Of a DNA stretch of 6,811 nucleotides, positions 1 through 6,488 are shown in pieces (positions within the stretch are counted from its first letter, which is position 1; each line of letters opens with the position of its first letter). Position numbers and translations under genes: made by a program. The DNA comes from Ignavibacteriales bacterium (lineage in GTDB: Bacteria; Bacteroidota; Ignavibacteria; Ignavibacteriales; Ignavibacteriaceae). Under the pieces are notes generated by a model. The model had not been told where the DNA came from, did no database searches, and saw nothing but the letters and a program-made list of their open reading frames with translations. The DNA is taken from the NCBI GenBank assembly GCA_027347125.1, contig DAIERC010000205.1:1-6811 (forward strand). Direction: 5' to 3'.

Positions 1-1181
1 AGGAAGAATTTAAAAGTTTTGAACATGAGTATAACACCGTAGTTTCCAGCCAAAATAAAATTAATCTTGAACTTGAAAGACTGCTCGGCGAAAAGAAGAA
101 TACGGAAAACGCTATTAAACGGGCGCAGGATTCTATTGAGACAATAAAAAAATCGATTACCAAAAGGGAATACGACATTACTTCCTCCGGCGAAGAATCC
201 GAATCATTAACCGGGATACTTGAAGAAAAAAAGCTTGAACTTGAAGAACTTGAAGAAGGCAAACAAGCCCTGTTAAAGGAAGAAGGCGAGATTGATTCGG
301 AATTTAAAACCATGAGGGCGTTAATAAATGAAAAAGAATCTACCCAAAACCGTTTTAGAAAAGAAAGAGAATCTGTTTCCGACGCAATTCATACTTACGA
401 TATGAAACTGAGCGAACTCGGAATGAAGATAAACAATCTCTTCGAACATATAAAAGAAAATTATTCTATTACTCTTGAATCGAAGACATTCGATGACCTT
501 GATACGTTCGAGTTCAAACAACGCACCGAAGAAGTACAAGCATTAAAACTGCAAGTACGTAATTTGGGACCGATTAACCTTCTTGCTTATTCCGAATATG
601 AAGAAGAAAAAGAACGATTTGATTTTTTAAGCAAGCAAAGAACCGATTTGATTGAATCCGAGAAAGACGTAATAAAAACCATTGAAGAGATTAACCAGAC
701 AGCCCAAACCCTGTTCATGGAAACGTTCGGGAAAATCCGTGACAACTTTATTAATATTTTCCGCGGGTTGTTTAACCCGGGCGATGAGGCTGATTTAAGG
801 CTTGAAGAAGCGGCCGACCCGCTGGAAGCTAAAATTGAAATTGTCGCTAAACCCAAAGGGAAAAGGCCGACGTCAATAGAATTACTTTCAGGAGGTGAAA
901 AAACATTAACTGCAATAGCGCTGTTGTTTGCCATTTACCTTGTTAAACCCAGCCCTTTCTGTATACTTGATGAAGTAGACGCACCGCTTGATGATGCAAA
1001 CATAGATCGGTTTTCAAAAATCATAAAAGATTTTAGCAGCAGCACGCAGTTTATAGTTGTAACGCATAATAAAAGAACTATGGAAGCGGCCGACACTCTT
1101 TACGGCGTTACAATGCAGGAAGAAGGAGTATCTAAATTAGTAAGTGTAAGATTTAATGAGGAATTGGATTTTGTGTCTTAA
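1..1181 (+). CDS. smc: Chromosome segregation protein SMC, C-terminal part (5' end outside window)
   Basis: SMC is the ATPase of the bacterial condensin complex, which with ScpA and ScpB compacts and segregates the nucleoid. The frame is open from position 3 (bases 1-2 finish a codon outside the window) and gives 392 residues, about a third of a usual SMC of roughly 1,180. Visible residues 1 to about 185 are highly charged, Glu/Lys/Leu-rich coiled coil, the arm returning from the hinge. Then come the family motif GPINLLA (189-195), the head-domain segment around DPLEAKIEIVAKPKGK, the ABC signature LSGGEK (295-300; bases 885-902), Walker B FCILDE (319-324) followed by the D-loop region VDAPLDDAN, and the switch histidine in VVTHNK (His355). 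All C-terminal catalytic elements are intact. Walker A and the hinge lie outside the window. An internal ATG at 312 is not the start, because the coiled coil continues upstream of it. The end overlaps the next gene's annotated start by 26 nt. Confidence 0.96.
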   Translation, partial: EEFKSFEHEYNTVVSSQNKINLELERLLGEKKNTENAIKRAQDSIETIKKSITKREYDITSSGEESESLTGILEEKKLELEELEEGKQALLKEEGEIDSEFKTMRALINEKESTQNRFRKERESVSDAIHTYDMKLSELGMKINNLFEHIKENYSITLESKTFDDLDTFEFKQRTEEVQALKLQVRNLGPINLLAYSEYEEEKERFDFLSKQRTDLIESEKDVIKTIEEINQTAQTLFMETFGKIRDNFINIFRGLFNPGDEADLRLEEAADPLEAKIEIVAKPKGKRPTSIELLSGGEKTLTAIALLFAIYLVKPSPFCILDEVDAPLDDANIDRFSKIIKDFSSSTQFIVVTHNKRTMEAADTLYGVTMQEEGVSKLVSVRFNEELDFVS

Positions 1182-3186
1182 CCGTTCTGTTTATTCTGTG
1201 AATAACCCGAGTCTCGGAAATATTTGTTTTTACCCGCGGCTAAAAATAATTTTTCTATTCTTCCTGTTATTAATTTCTTTTAACAACGGATTAGCGCAGT
1301 GGGTTAACAATCCTTCCGAAAACACAAAACTTGTAATTGACGGTGCTGATCCTATTGATATTTCCGCCGTAGAAGATTCCCGGGGCGGCGCGTTCATATT
1401 CTGGCAGGATAATAAAAACGGTTTTCAAAACGAAACGTTCTTTACTCATGTTGATAATAACGGGAAAGTTACCTTACGTGCCGACGGCAAAAAAGTGACC
1501 AGCTTAAGCGGCCCGGAAGAGGGTCCTGTTTCGGCGCCAAATTTACCGGGCAGCGCAATTGTGGTCTGGAAGGATATTACACTTTCAAAATCGGGCAGCT
1601 TGTATGCACAGCGTGTAACAAGCAACGGAAGTTACGTTTGGGGTTCTGAAGGAATTGAAATAACAAAAGGAGATAATGACGTAAGTAATTATTCTGTTTG
1701 CGCAGATAAAAACGGTGACGCGTTTGTTTCATATGTTTCCAAGGAGCCGGATGTTGCCGGCGGTTATAAACTGGAAGTGCAGAAAATAAATCCAAACGGA
1801 CAACTTCTTATTCATGGCGACAGCACGGTTATATCTTCTTCATTCGACAGGAAAAATTTCACTTCAATTATTCCGGATGAAGAAGGCGGCGCATATGTTC
1901 TTTGGCTTGAATATCATAACAATAAAAGTATGTTGCTTGCACAACGTATAGACTCATCGGGAAAGTCGATATGGGGTAAAAAACCAGTTGAAGTTTCAAG
2001 CAGTCTGCACAATGTAATTTTATATACTGTGAAAAGATTAAATTTCCCGGCGATTTATGTAGCCTGGCAAACACAAAAAAGCGATAAAGATATTTATCAC
2101 CAAATAATTAATGAACATGGAAAAAATCTTTGGACGGCCGGCGGAAGACTAGCCACACCTCAAAAAGGTAACCAGATAAACCCGGGCGCAACCATTGCTG
2201 ATTCATCCATTATATTATGTTGGACTGACGACAACGGCAATAATAAAGATGTTTATCTTCAAAAATTTAATAGGCATGGTAAAGCATTATGGGGCAGAAG
2301 CGCACTGCCCGTTATTAAATATAAAGGAGAACAGTTCGGGCAAAAAATTATACCCGACGGCAAGGGCGGAGCTATAGTTTCATGGGTCGATATGCGCAAC
2401 GATTCTACATTTGCCGATATTTACGCTCAAAAAATAGACGCGAATGGAAAAGCAATTTGGGATTCCCTTGGGTTAAAAGTCGGTTCAAATTACAATACGC
2501 TTAAAAGTTACCTTTCTCTTGTTACCGATGATAACGGCGGAGCTATAGCGATATTTAAAAATAAAAGAAACAGTAAGAACAATATTTACGGTCAAAGGAT
2601 TTTTAATAGCGGAACATATGTTTCACAAATTGTAGGCTTTAATACTCAAATAAGCAACGATTCGATAAGAGTATCTTGGTACTCCGCAAATGAAAGAGGA
2701 AAAATGAAATATACAATTGAAAGAACCGCACAAGCCGATGTAGATTCGATAAATTGGGATGATGTTGGTTCTTTATATTCCGATGGCCTGGCCGGTGCAA
2801 AACATTATGTTTACGGTGATCTTCCTAGCGTTACGGGAACATTGTATTACCGTGTTGTTCAATCGGACGAAAGCGGTAATATTCAAACATCGGACGTTTC
2901 CCGCATTAATTATTTCGGCGCCGCATCTAACGTGGTTGTTGCGCAGAATATACCTAATCCTTTTTCCGATTCAACCGTAATTAGTTTTTATCTGCCCGAT
3001 CCGGCGGAAGTAACAGTTGAGTTTTATGATAGCCACGTTGAAAAGATAAGCGACATGGATAAAAATTTTCCTGCCGGCGAAAATAAAATAACGTTTAAAG
3101 CCGAAGGATTAAAACCGGGAATTTACTTTTACCGGTTTAAAGTTGATGATTTTGTAGATGTGAAAAAAATGGTAATAACAAATTAA
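1156..3186 (+). CDS. Secreted repeat protein with T9SS type A C-terminal sorting domain
   Basis: Predicted exported cell-surface or extracellular protein of unknown specific function, 676 residues from ATG 1156. A basic and then very hydrophobic stretch (about 29-42, RLKIIFLFFLLLI) ending near GLAQ (45-48) is the Sec signal peptide. Residues 72-494 contain eight degenerate repeats, each with a D-x-x-G-G-A-like turn, a core Trp or aromatic, and usually a Q-R/K-x...G-x-x-x-W strand pair; they suggest a beta-propeller. Residues about 495-588 resemble a fibronectin III domain. Residues about 594-676 are a Por-type sorting domain (AQNIPNPFSDST, then PAGENKITF, GLKPGIYFYRF, KKMVITN) that directs export by the type IX system and removal or anchoring at the surface. 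The ATG overlaps smc and would give an unusually long leader of about 48 residues. GTG 1198 gives a 34-residue leader and may be the true start. No clear ribosome site supports either. No enzyme motif was recognised. Confidence 0.88.
   Translation: MRNWILCLNRSVYSVNNPSLGNICFYPRLKIIFLFFLLLISFNNGLAQWVNNPSENTKLVIDGADPIDISAVEDSRGGAFIFWQDNKNGFQNETFFTHVDNNGKVTLRADGKKVTSLSGPEEGPVSAPNLPGSAIVVWKDITLSKSGSLYAQRVTSNGSYVWGSEGIEITKGDNDVSNYSVCADKNGDAFVSYVSKEPDVAGGYKLEVQKINPNGQLLIHGDSTVISSSFDRKNFTSIIPDEEGGAYVLWLEYHNNKSMLLAQRIDSSGKSIWGKKPVEVSSSLHNVILYTVKRLNFPAIYVAWQTQKSDKDIYHQIINEHGKNLWTAGGRLATPQKGNQINPGATIADSSIILCWTDDNGNNKDVYLQKFNRHGKALWGRSALPVIKYKGEQFGQKIIPDGKGGAIVSWVDMRNDSTFADIYAQKIDANGKAIWDSLGLKVGSNYNTLKSYLSLVTDDNGGAIAIFKNKRNSKNNIYGQRIFNSGTYVSQIVGFNTQISNDSIRVSWYSANERGKMKYTIERTAQADVDSINWDDVGSLYSDGLAGAKHYVYGDLPSVTGTLYYRVVQSDESGNIQTSDVSRINYFGAASNVVVAQNIPNPFSDSTVISFYLPDPAEVTVEFYDSHVEKISDMDKNFPAGENKITFKAEGLKPGIYFYRFKVDDFVDVKKMVITN
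1369..2637 (+). repeat. Eight tandem degenerate protein repeats (putative beta-propeller blades)
   Basis: Within the secreted protein, eight units occupy residues about 72-116, 124-170, 174-227, 230-280, 285-334, 338-387, 391-443 and 447-494. Equivalent core aromatics fall at W83, W138, Y193, W250, W304, W356, W410 and F467, a spacing of 52-57 residues. The preceding turn reads like DxxGGA in several units (DSRGGA, DEEGGA, DGKGGA, DDNGGA; DKNGDA is a variant). The second half of most units carries AQR/LQK-x...G-x-x-x-W (W162, W273, W326, W379, W435). The repeats are diverged at DNA level, so this is an old protein repeat and not a recent tandem duplication. A propeller fold is inference from period and pattern. 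Confidence 0.7.
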
Positions 3187-3257
3187 CTCCCTACCCGTTT
3201 CCCTTTCTTGATAAACCACATTGTTGGTTTATCGGGAAGGGAAAACATTGAGTTAAT
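3182..3257 (+). terminator. Long imperfect palindrome after the T9SS gene; possible terminator or 3'-end hairpin
   Basis: An inner stem pairs 3202-3218 with 3225-3241 (17 consecutive pairs, three of them G-T, six-base loop CATTGT). It continues after one C-A mismatch with four more pairs (3197-3200 with 3243-3246). After an asymmetric internal loop, an outer 8-bp stem pairs 3182-3189 (ATTAACTC) with 3250-3257 (GAGTTAAT), taking in the TAA stop of the T9SS gene. No T-run follows on either strand, so it is not a classical intrinsic terminator. It may still end or stabilise the upstream transcript, or be a small repeat element. The structure is seen directly; its role is inferred. Confidence 0.6.
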
Positions 3258-3273
3258 AAATGCGTGATGATAA

Positions 3274-3996
3274 ATGAGCGAAAAAATTTTTAAAATATTT
3301 GTGGACTTTGACGGCACAATTACCAAGCTTGATGTTGGCGAATCATTATTCAGAGAATTTGGCGATAAGGAAAAAGTAGACAACATTATACAAAAATTGT
3401 TAAGCGACCAGATTTCTGCTAAAGACAGCTGGATTGCCTTATGCAACTCAGTGCCGGCTTTTGCTCAAAAAGATTTTGACGAATTTATCGACGGTATCGA
3501 AATAGAAGATACTTTTCACGATTTTGTACACTACTGCAATCAAAACAATTTCGATATGTATGTTCTTAGCGACGGTTTTGATTATTACATAAACCGGATT
3601 TTAAAAAGAGAAAATCTTCAAGACCTTAAAGTATATTCAAACAAATTGCTCATTGATAAAATGAATTTGCTAATCCCGTCGTTCCCGTTTTACGATTCAA
3701 GCTGCGCCAGTTCGGCAAACTGTAAAAGAAACCATATCCTAAGCCACAGCAGCGAAGACGATTATACAATATTTATCGGCGACGGAAATTCGGATAAATA
3801 CACAGCGCAGTTTTGTGATTTTATTTTCGCAAAAGACGATCTGTTAAAGTATTGTGAGAGAGAAAGAATTACTTATTTCCCCTATAATAATTTTGATGAT
3901 GTTATTTCAAGGATCGATCAACTAAAAGAAAAGAAACGGTTAAAGAAAAGACATCAGGCCGAATTAAAAAGGCGGGAAGCATATTTACAAGAATAA
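3274..3996 (+). CDS. HAD-IB family phosphatase, MtnX/phosphoserine phosphatase-like
   Basis: Cytosolic haloacid dehalogenase-fold phosphatase, 240 residues; the substrate cannot be read from the sequence. Motif I is DFDGTIT (nucleophile Asp11, acid/base Asp13), motif II is LSDG (Ser99-Asp100), the motif III lysine is probably Lys151 in CKRNH, and motif IV is GDGNSD (Asp170, Asp174). The helical cap between motifs I and II and the region with paired cysteines (C144, C150) just before the lysine resemble MtnX, the methionine-salvage phosphatase. No other salvage gene is present, so mtnX is not assigned. Residues about 215-240 form a strongly basic, probably helical tail (KEKKRLKKRHQAELKRR). ATG 3274 is directly preceded by an in-frame TAA (3271-3273), so it is the first possible start. 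No strong ribosome site is visible. The gene follows the long palindrome and may start a new transcript with the genes after it. Confidence 0.85.
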   Translation: MSEKIFKIFVDFDGTITKLDVGESLFREFGDKEKVDNIIQKLLSDQISAKDSWIALCNSVPAFAQKDFDEFIDGIEIEDTFHDFVHYCNQNNFDMYVLSDGFDYYINRILKRENLQDLKVYSNKLLIDKMNLLIPSFPFYDSSCASSANCKRNHILSHSSEDDYTIFIGDGNSDKYTAQFCDFIFAKDDLLKYCERERITYFPYNNFDDVISRIDQLKEKKRLKKRHQAELKRREAYLQE

Positions 3997-4006
3997 TTTT
4001 TTTGAT

Positions 4007-4043
4007 GCGGCATTGGAAAATTTATTTATAAAACAATTGCCGC
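4007..4043 (+). other. Weak hairpin between the phosphatase and methyltransferase genes
   Basis: GCGGCA (4007-4012) pairs with TGCCGC (4038-4043), and TTG (4013-4015) pairs with CAA (4034-4036) after a one-base bulge, around an 18-base AT-rich loop. A run of seven T (3997-4003) lies upstream of the stem and not downstream, so this is not a plus-strand intrinsic terminator. It occupies most of the 65-base gap and could be a modest processing or attenuation structure, or chance. No convincing promoter was identified in the gap. Confidence 0.25.
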
Positions 4044-4061
4044 CAACAAATAGGATATTAT

Positions 4062-4649
4062 ATGGCAAACATTGCTTCAAAATTTTTTAAATACAGAAGC
4101 TATACACCAATCCCGTTTTTGCTTATTATGTTTTTGTATGAAGACGCAAATATATGGAGTTTAATAGCCGGCTTTTTAATAGCGCTGGTTGGCGAATCGA
4201 TTAGGCTTTGGGGTGTTAGCTGGGCAGGCAGCGAAACCCGTACTACTGGCACAGTGGGAGGAACATTCCTAATTATTAGCGGGCCTTTCGGGCACGTTCG
4301 AAACCCGCTGTATGTGGGAAATATTTTAATGTACTTCGGAATGGGTATTATGTCTATGGCGCTTTTTCCGTACCTGCAGATAATAGCTTTGTTCTTCTTT
4401 TTTATTCAATACCATTACATAGTTACTGAAGAAGAACAGTATTTAAGAAAAACATACGGCAAAGAATATGAAGCGTATGTAAAAAATGTTCCCAGGTTTT
4501 TGCCGCGCTTAACTTCATATAAAGTAGAAGGGCTCGAACAGCCGTCGTTTAGTTTAAAAGAAGGGCTTAAATCTGAAACAAGAACGTTACAGGCATTTAC
4601 GTTTGTTTCGGTTACTATCTTTCTGATCTGGTTTATTCGCAGGCTTTAA
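4062..4649 (+). CDS. Integral membrane methyltransferase of the ICMT/PEMT type
   Basis: Membrane protein of 195 residues in the isoprenylcysteine carboxyl methyltransferase / phospholipid methyltransferase superfamily, which uses S-adenosylmethionine to methylate lipid-like or hydrophobic substrates at the inner membrane. Hydrophobic segments lie at about 17-26, 31-50, 86-116 (probably two passes) and 177-192. The family core is clear: GPFGHVRNPLYVGN (74-87), then EEEQYLRKTYGKEYEAY (123-139) and VPRFLPR (143-149), the SAM-binding part in characterised ICMT enzymes. A linker (about 150-175) and an extra C-terminal membrane helix ending in RRL follow the core. Bacterial members have varied or unknown substrates, and protein prenylation is not expected, so no substrate is assigned. 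It lies 65 bases after the phosphatase gene and 21 bases before lpxB on the same strand, so it is probably co-expressed with the lipid A genes. Confidence 0.85.
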   Translation: MANIASKFFKYRSYTPIPFLLIMFLYEDANIWSLIAGFLIALVGESIRLWGVSWAGSETRTTGTVGGTFLIISGPFGHVRNPLYVGNILMYFGMGIMSMALFPYLQIIALFFFFIQYHYIVTEEEQYLRKTYGKEYEAYVKNVPRFLPRLTSYKVEGLEQPSFSLKEGLKSETRTLQAFTFVSVTIFLIWFIRRL

Positions 4650-4670
4650 TAATTATAAATAAGTAACGCT

Positions 4671-5807
4671 TTGAACAATAACTTGATGATAATTGCCGGA
4701 GAAGTATCCGGAGATTTGCACGGCGCTTCTTTAATTGAGGAATTAAAAAAGCTTGATGAGAATATTAATATATTCGGCATCGGCGGCGACAAAATGAAAG
4801 CTGCGGGGATGAACCTGATTTATCATATAAACAAGATGGCTTTTCTTGGTTTTATAGAAGTAATTAAGCACATCCCGTTTATTAAAAAAGTTCAGCGCGA
4901 TTTGGTTGCGGTTATAAAAGAAAAAAACATTAAAAATGTTGTGCTAATAGATTACCCCGGTTTCAATTTAAGCATTGCTAAAAAATTACAAGCAATGAAC
5001 GTGAATATAATCTATTATATATCACCTCAAATTTGGGCGTGGGGCGCCGGGCGTATAAACAAGATTAAAAAACTGGTTAACAAAATGCTGGTTGTATTTC
5101 CGTTTGAAGAAGATATTTATAAGAAGGCCGGTGTTGATGTTGAGTTTGTGGGTCATCCTTTGCTGGAACGAATTAATAAATATCAATTTTTAGACAAGCA
5201 AGATCTGTATAAAAATTTTAATCTTGATGAAAACAAGGAACTACTTCTAATTCTTCCCGGCAGCCGTTCGCACGAAGTTGAAAAAATTTTTCCGGAAGTT
5301 ATAAAGGCCGGCGAAACATTGGCCGCTGAATTTAATCTGCAAGTTGTGGTTGCCTGTTCGCCCAATATTGAAGAAGGTATTTTGGGCGGTCTCTCGCAAA
5401 AGAAAAATTACAAAATTATAAAAGGCTATACTTACGAGCTGCTTAAATATGCCAAGCTCGGAATTGTAAAATCCGGTACTTCAACACTTGAAGCGGGCTT
5501 GTTTGAGTTGCCGATGGTTATTGTTTATAAAACAAGTTACCTAACTTACTTAATAGGTAAGAATCTTGTAAAGGTCGACAGCATTGGAATGGCAAATATT
5601 ATTTCGGGTGAAAAGCTTGTTCCCGAACTAATACAAAGTCGTGTAACCGAAGAGGCTTTGTACAAAGAGTGTAAAACAATTTTATCAGATACCGGATTGT
5701 ATAACAACATTAAAAGAAAATTGCAGAGTATAAAAGAAAAACTAGGCACCGAGGGCGCTTCTAAACGCGCTGCCCGGGTTATTTACGCAGCATTGAATGA
5801 ATCTTAG
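4671..5807 (+). CDS. lpxB: Lipid-A-disaccharide synthase
   Basis: LpxB is a peripheral inner-membrane GT-B glycosyltransferase (family GT19). It joins UDP-2,3-diacylglucosamine to lipid X to form the beta-1,6 disaccharide of lipid A. The 378-residue product is of usual length. Motifs in order: IIAGEVSGDLHGA (7-19), GIGGDKM (36-42), MAFLGFIEV (56-64, membrane-associating region), DYPGFN (94-99, matching the conserved DxPxFN), SPQIWAWG (118-125), VFPFEEDIY (142-150), FVGHPL (159-164), LPGSRSHEV (195-203) and SGTSTLEAG (268-276, sugar-nucleotide site). All blocks are intact. An in-frame TAA at 4656 limits the start. TTG 4671 gives MNNNLMIIAGE; ATG 4686 gives MIIAGE, a very short lead into the first strand. 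Neither has an obvious Shine-Dalgarno site, so the start is uncertain by five codons. The 3' end overlaps the next gene by 11 nt. Confidence 0.96.
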   Translation: MNNNLMIIAGEVSGDLHGASLIEELKKLDENINIFGIGGDKMKAAGMNLIYHINKMAFLGFIEVIKHIPFIKKVQRDLVAVIKEKNIKNVVLIDYPGFNLSIAKKLQAMNVNIIYYISPQIWAWGAGRINKIKKLVNKMLVVFPFEEDIYKKAGVDVEFVGHPLLERINKYQFLDKQDLYKNFNLDENKELLLILPGSRSHEVEKIFPEVIKAGETLAAEFNLQVVVACSPNIEEGILGGLSQKKNYKIIKGYTYELLKYAKLGIVKSGTSTLEAGLFELPMVIVYKTSYLTYLIGKNLVKVDSIGMANIISGEKLVPELIQSRVTEEALYKECKTILSDTGLYNNIKRKLQSIKEKLGTEGASKRAARVIYAALNES

Positions 5808-6456
5808 AAAATTAAAACAAGATACTTTACGGTTTATCGGCAATTATCTCCTTTTCGGTGTTATAAATGTTCTTTGCAAAACTTTAAAGATTTCGTACGT
5901 CAACCAAACTGTAATTGATGAACTTGAGAGAAGCGGAAGAAATTATGTGCTGGCTTTTTGGCACGGAACAATGCTTTTACCCTGGTACCTGCAGCGGAAA
6001 AAAAATATTGTTGCGCTTACAAGCAAAAGTAAAGACGGCGACTTGCTTGCGAAGATTCTTAAAAACTGGAAGTACCAGGTAGTGAGGGGTTCAAGCCATA
6101 CCGGCGGTGAAGTTGCCCTCGGCATTCTGGTGGATTATGCAAAGAACAACTGTTCAATTTCTATAACGCCGGACGGGCCGACGGGGCCGCCACAAAAGTT
6201 AAAAGCCGGTGCGGTGATTACCGCAAAGAAAAGCGGTTTGCCGATAATTCTTGTCGGTATCGGTTTTAAAAGAAAAATATTGTTAAGAAGCTGGGACCAG
6301 TTTCAAATTCCGAAATTTTTTACCCATACAAATGTTATTTATTCTGATCCTGTTTATGTTGATAAGAACTTAAGTTACGAAGATACGTCAAAGATGATAG
6401 AGAATTGCGAATTAAAATTAAATGAAATTCAAAAAGCTGCCGGCATGTTCCGGTAA
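5797..6456 (+). CDS. DUF374 lysophospholipid acyltransferase-like protein, candidate lipid A secondary acyltransferase (LpxJ-like)
   Basis: Member of the DUF374 branch of the lysophospholipid acyltransferase superfamily, 219 residues, which transfers acyl chains at the inner membrane. Residues about 11-30 form a hydrophobic N-terminal anchor. FWHGTMLLP (54-62) holds the probable catalytic His56. VRGSSHTGG (96-104) and TPDGPTGPP (124-132) are the family's substrate-binding blocks, followed by LRSWDQFQIPKFF (163-175), also typical. The position of the aspartate in the classical HX4D motif is Leu61 here. LpxJ of Campylobacterota, a DUF374 protein, adds a secondary acyl chain to lipid A, and the position between lpxB and lpxK makes the same pathway likely here. 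Acyl donor and site cannot be deduced. ATG 5797 lies inside the end of lpxB (11-nt overlap), suggesting translational coupling. The name lpxJ is withheld because homology to that enzyme was not tested. Confidence 0.85.
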   Translation: MNLRKLKQDTLRFIGNYLLFGVINVLCKTLKISYVNQTVIDELERSGRNYVLAFWHGTMLLPWYLQRKKNIVALTSKSKDGDLLAKILKNWKYQVVRGSSHTGGEVALGILVDYAKNNCSISITPDGPTGPPQKLKAGAVITAKKSGLPIILVGIGFKRKILLRSWDQFQIPKFFTHTNVIYSDPVYVDKNLSYEDTSKMIENCELKLNEIQKAAGMFR

Positions 6457-6466
6457 CTTAGCTAAG
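6457..6466. other. Perfect 10-bp palindrome in the DUF374-lpxK gap
   Basis: CTTAGCTAAG immediately follows the stop codon of the DUF374 gene and reads the same on both strands. It is too short and has no loop, so it is unlikely to work as a terminator. It could be a chance palindrome or a small protein-binding site. The rest of the 32-base gap holds no clear signal. Confidence 0.2.
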
Positions 6467-6488
6467 ATAAATTTAGGGTAAGCGGCTG

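Noticed and set aside
312..314. ATG as a possible start of a short SMC-like protein
   Set aside because: The same frame is open back to the left edge with continuous coiled-coil residues, so this is an internal methionine.
587..934. Open frame of 115 codons on the minus strand inside smc
   Set aside because: It lies opposite the conserved SMC head-domain coding sequence and has no recognisable domain; it is a shadow of the real gene.
2195..2980. Short plus-strand frames at 2195-2377 and 2759-2980 in the T9SS gene
   Set aside because: Both are out-of-frame shadows within a gene whose main frame shows clear repeat and sorting-domain motifs.
3260..3277. Tiny five-codon reading frame (ATG 3260, stop TGA 3275-3277) overlapping the phosphatase start
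   Set aside because: Too short and with no ribosome site or conserved context visible; probably chance.
3183..3446. Minus-strand open frame of 87 codons across the palindrome and the phosphatase start
   Set aside because: It covers the palindrome and the antisense of the conserved DFDGT region, and shows no protein features of its own.
3997..4003. Run of seven T right after the phosphatase stop, as a possible terminator tail
   Set aside because: No stem-loop is visible directly upstream of it within the end of the gene.
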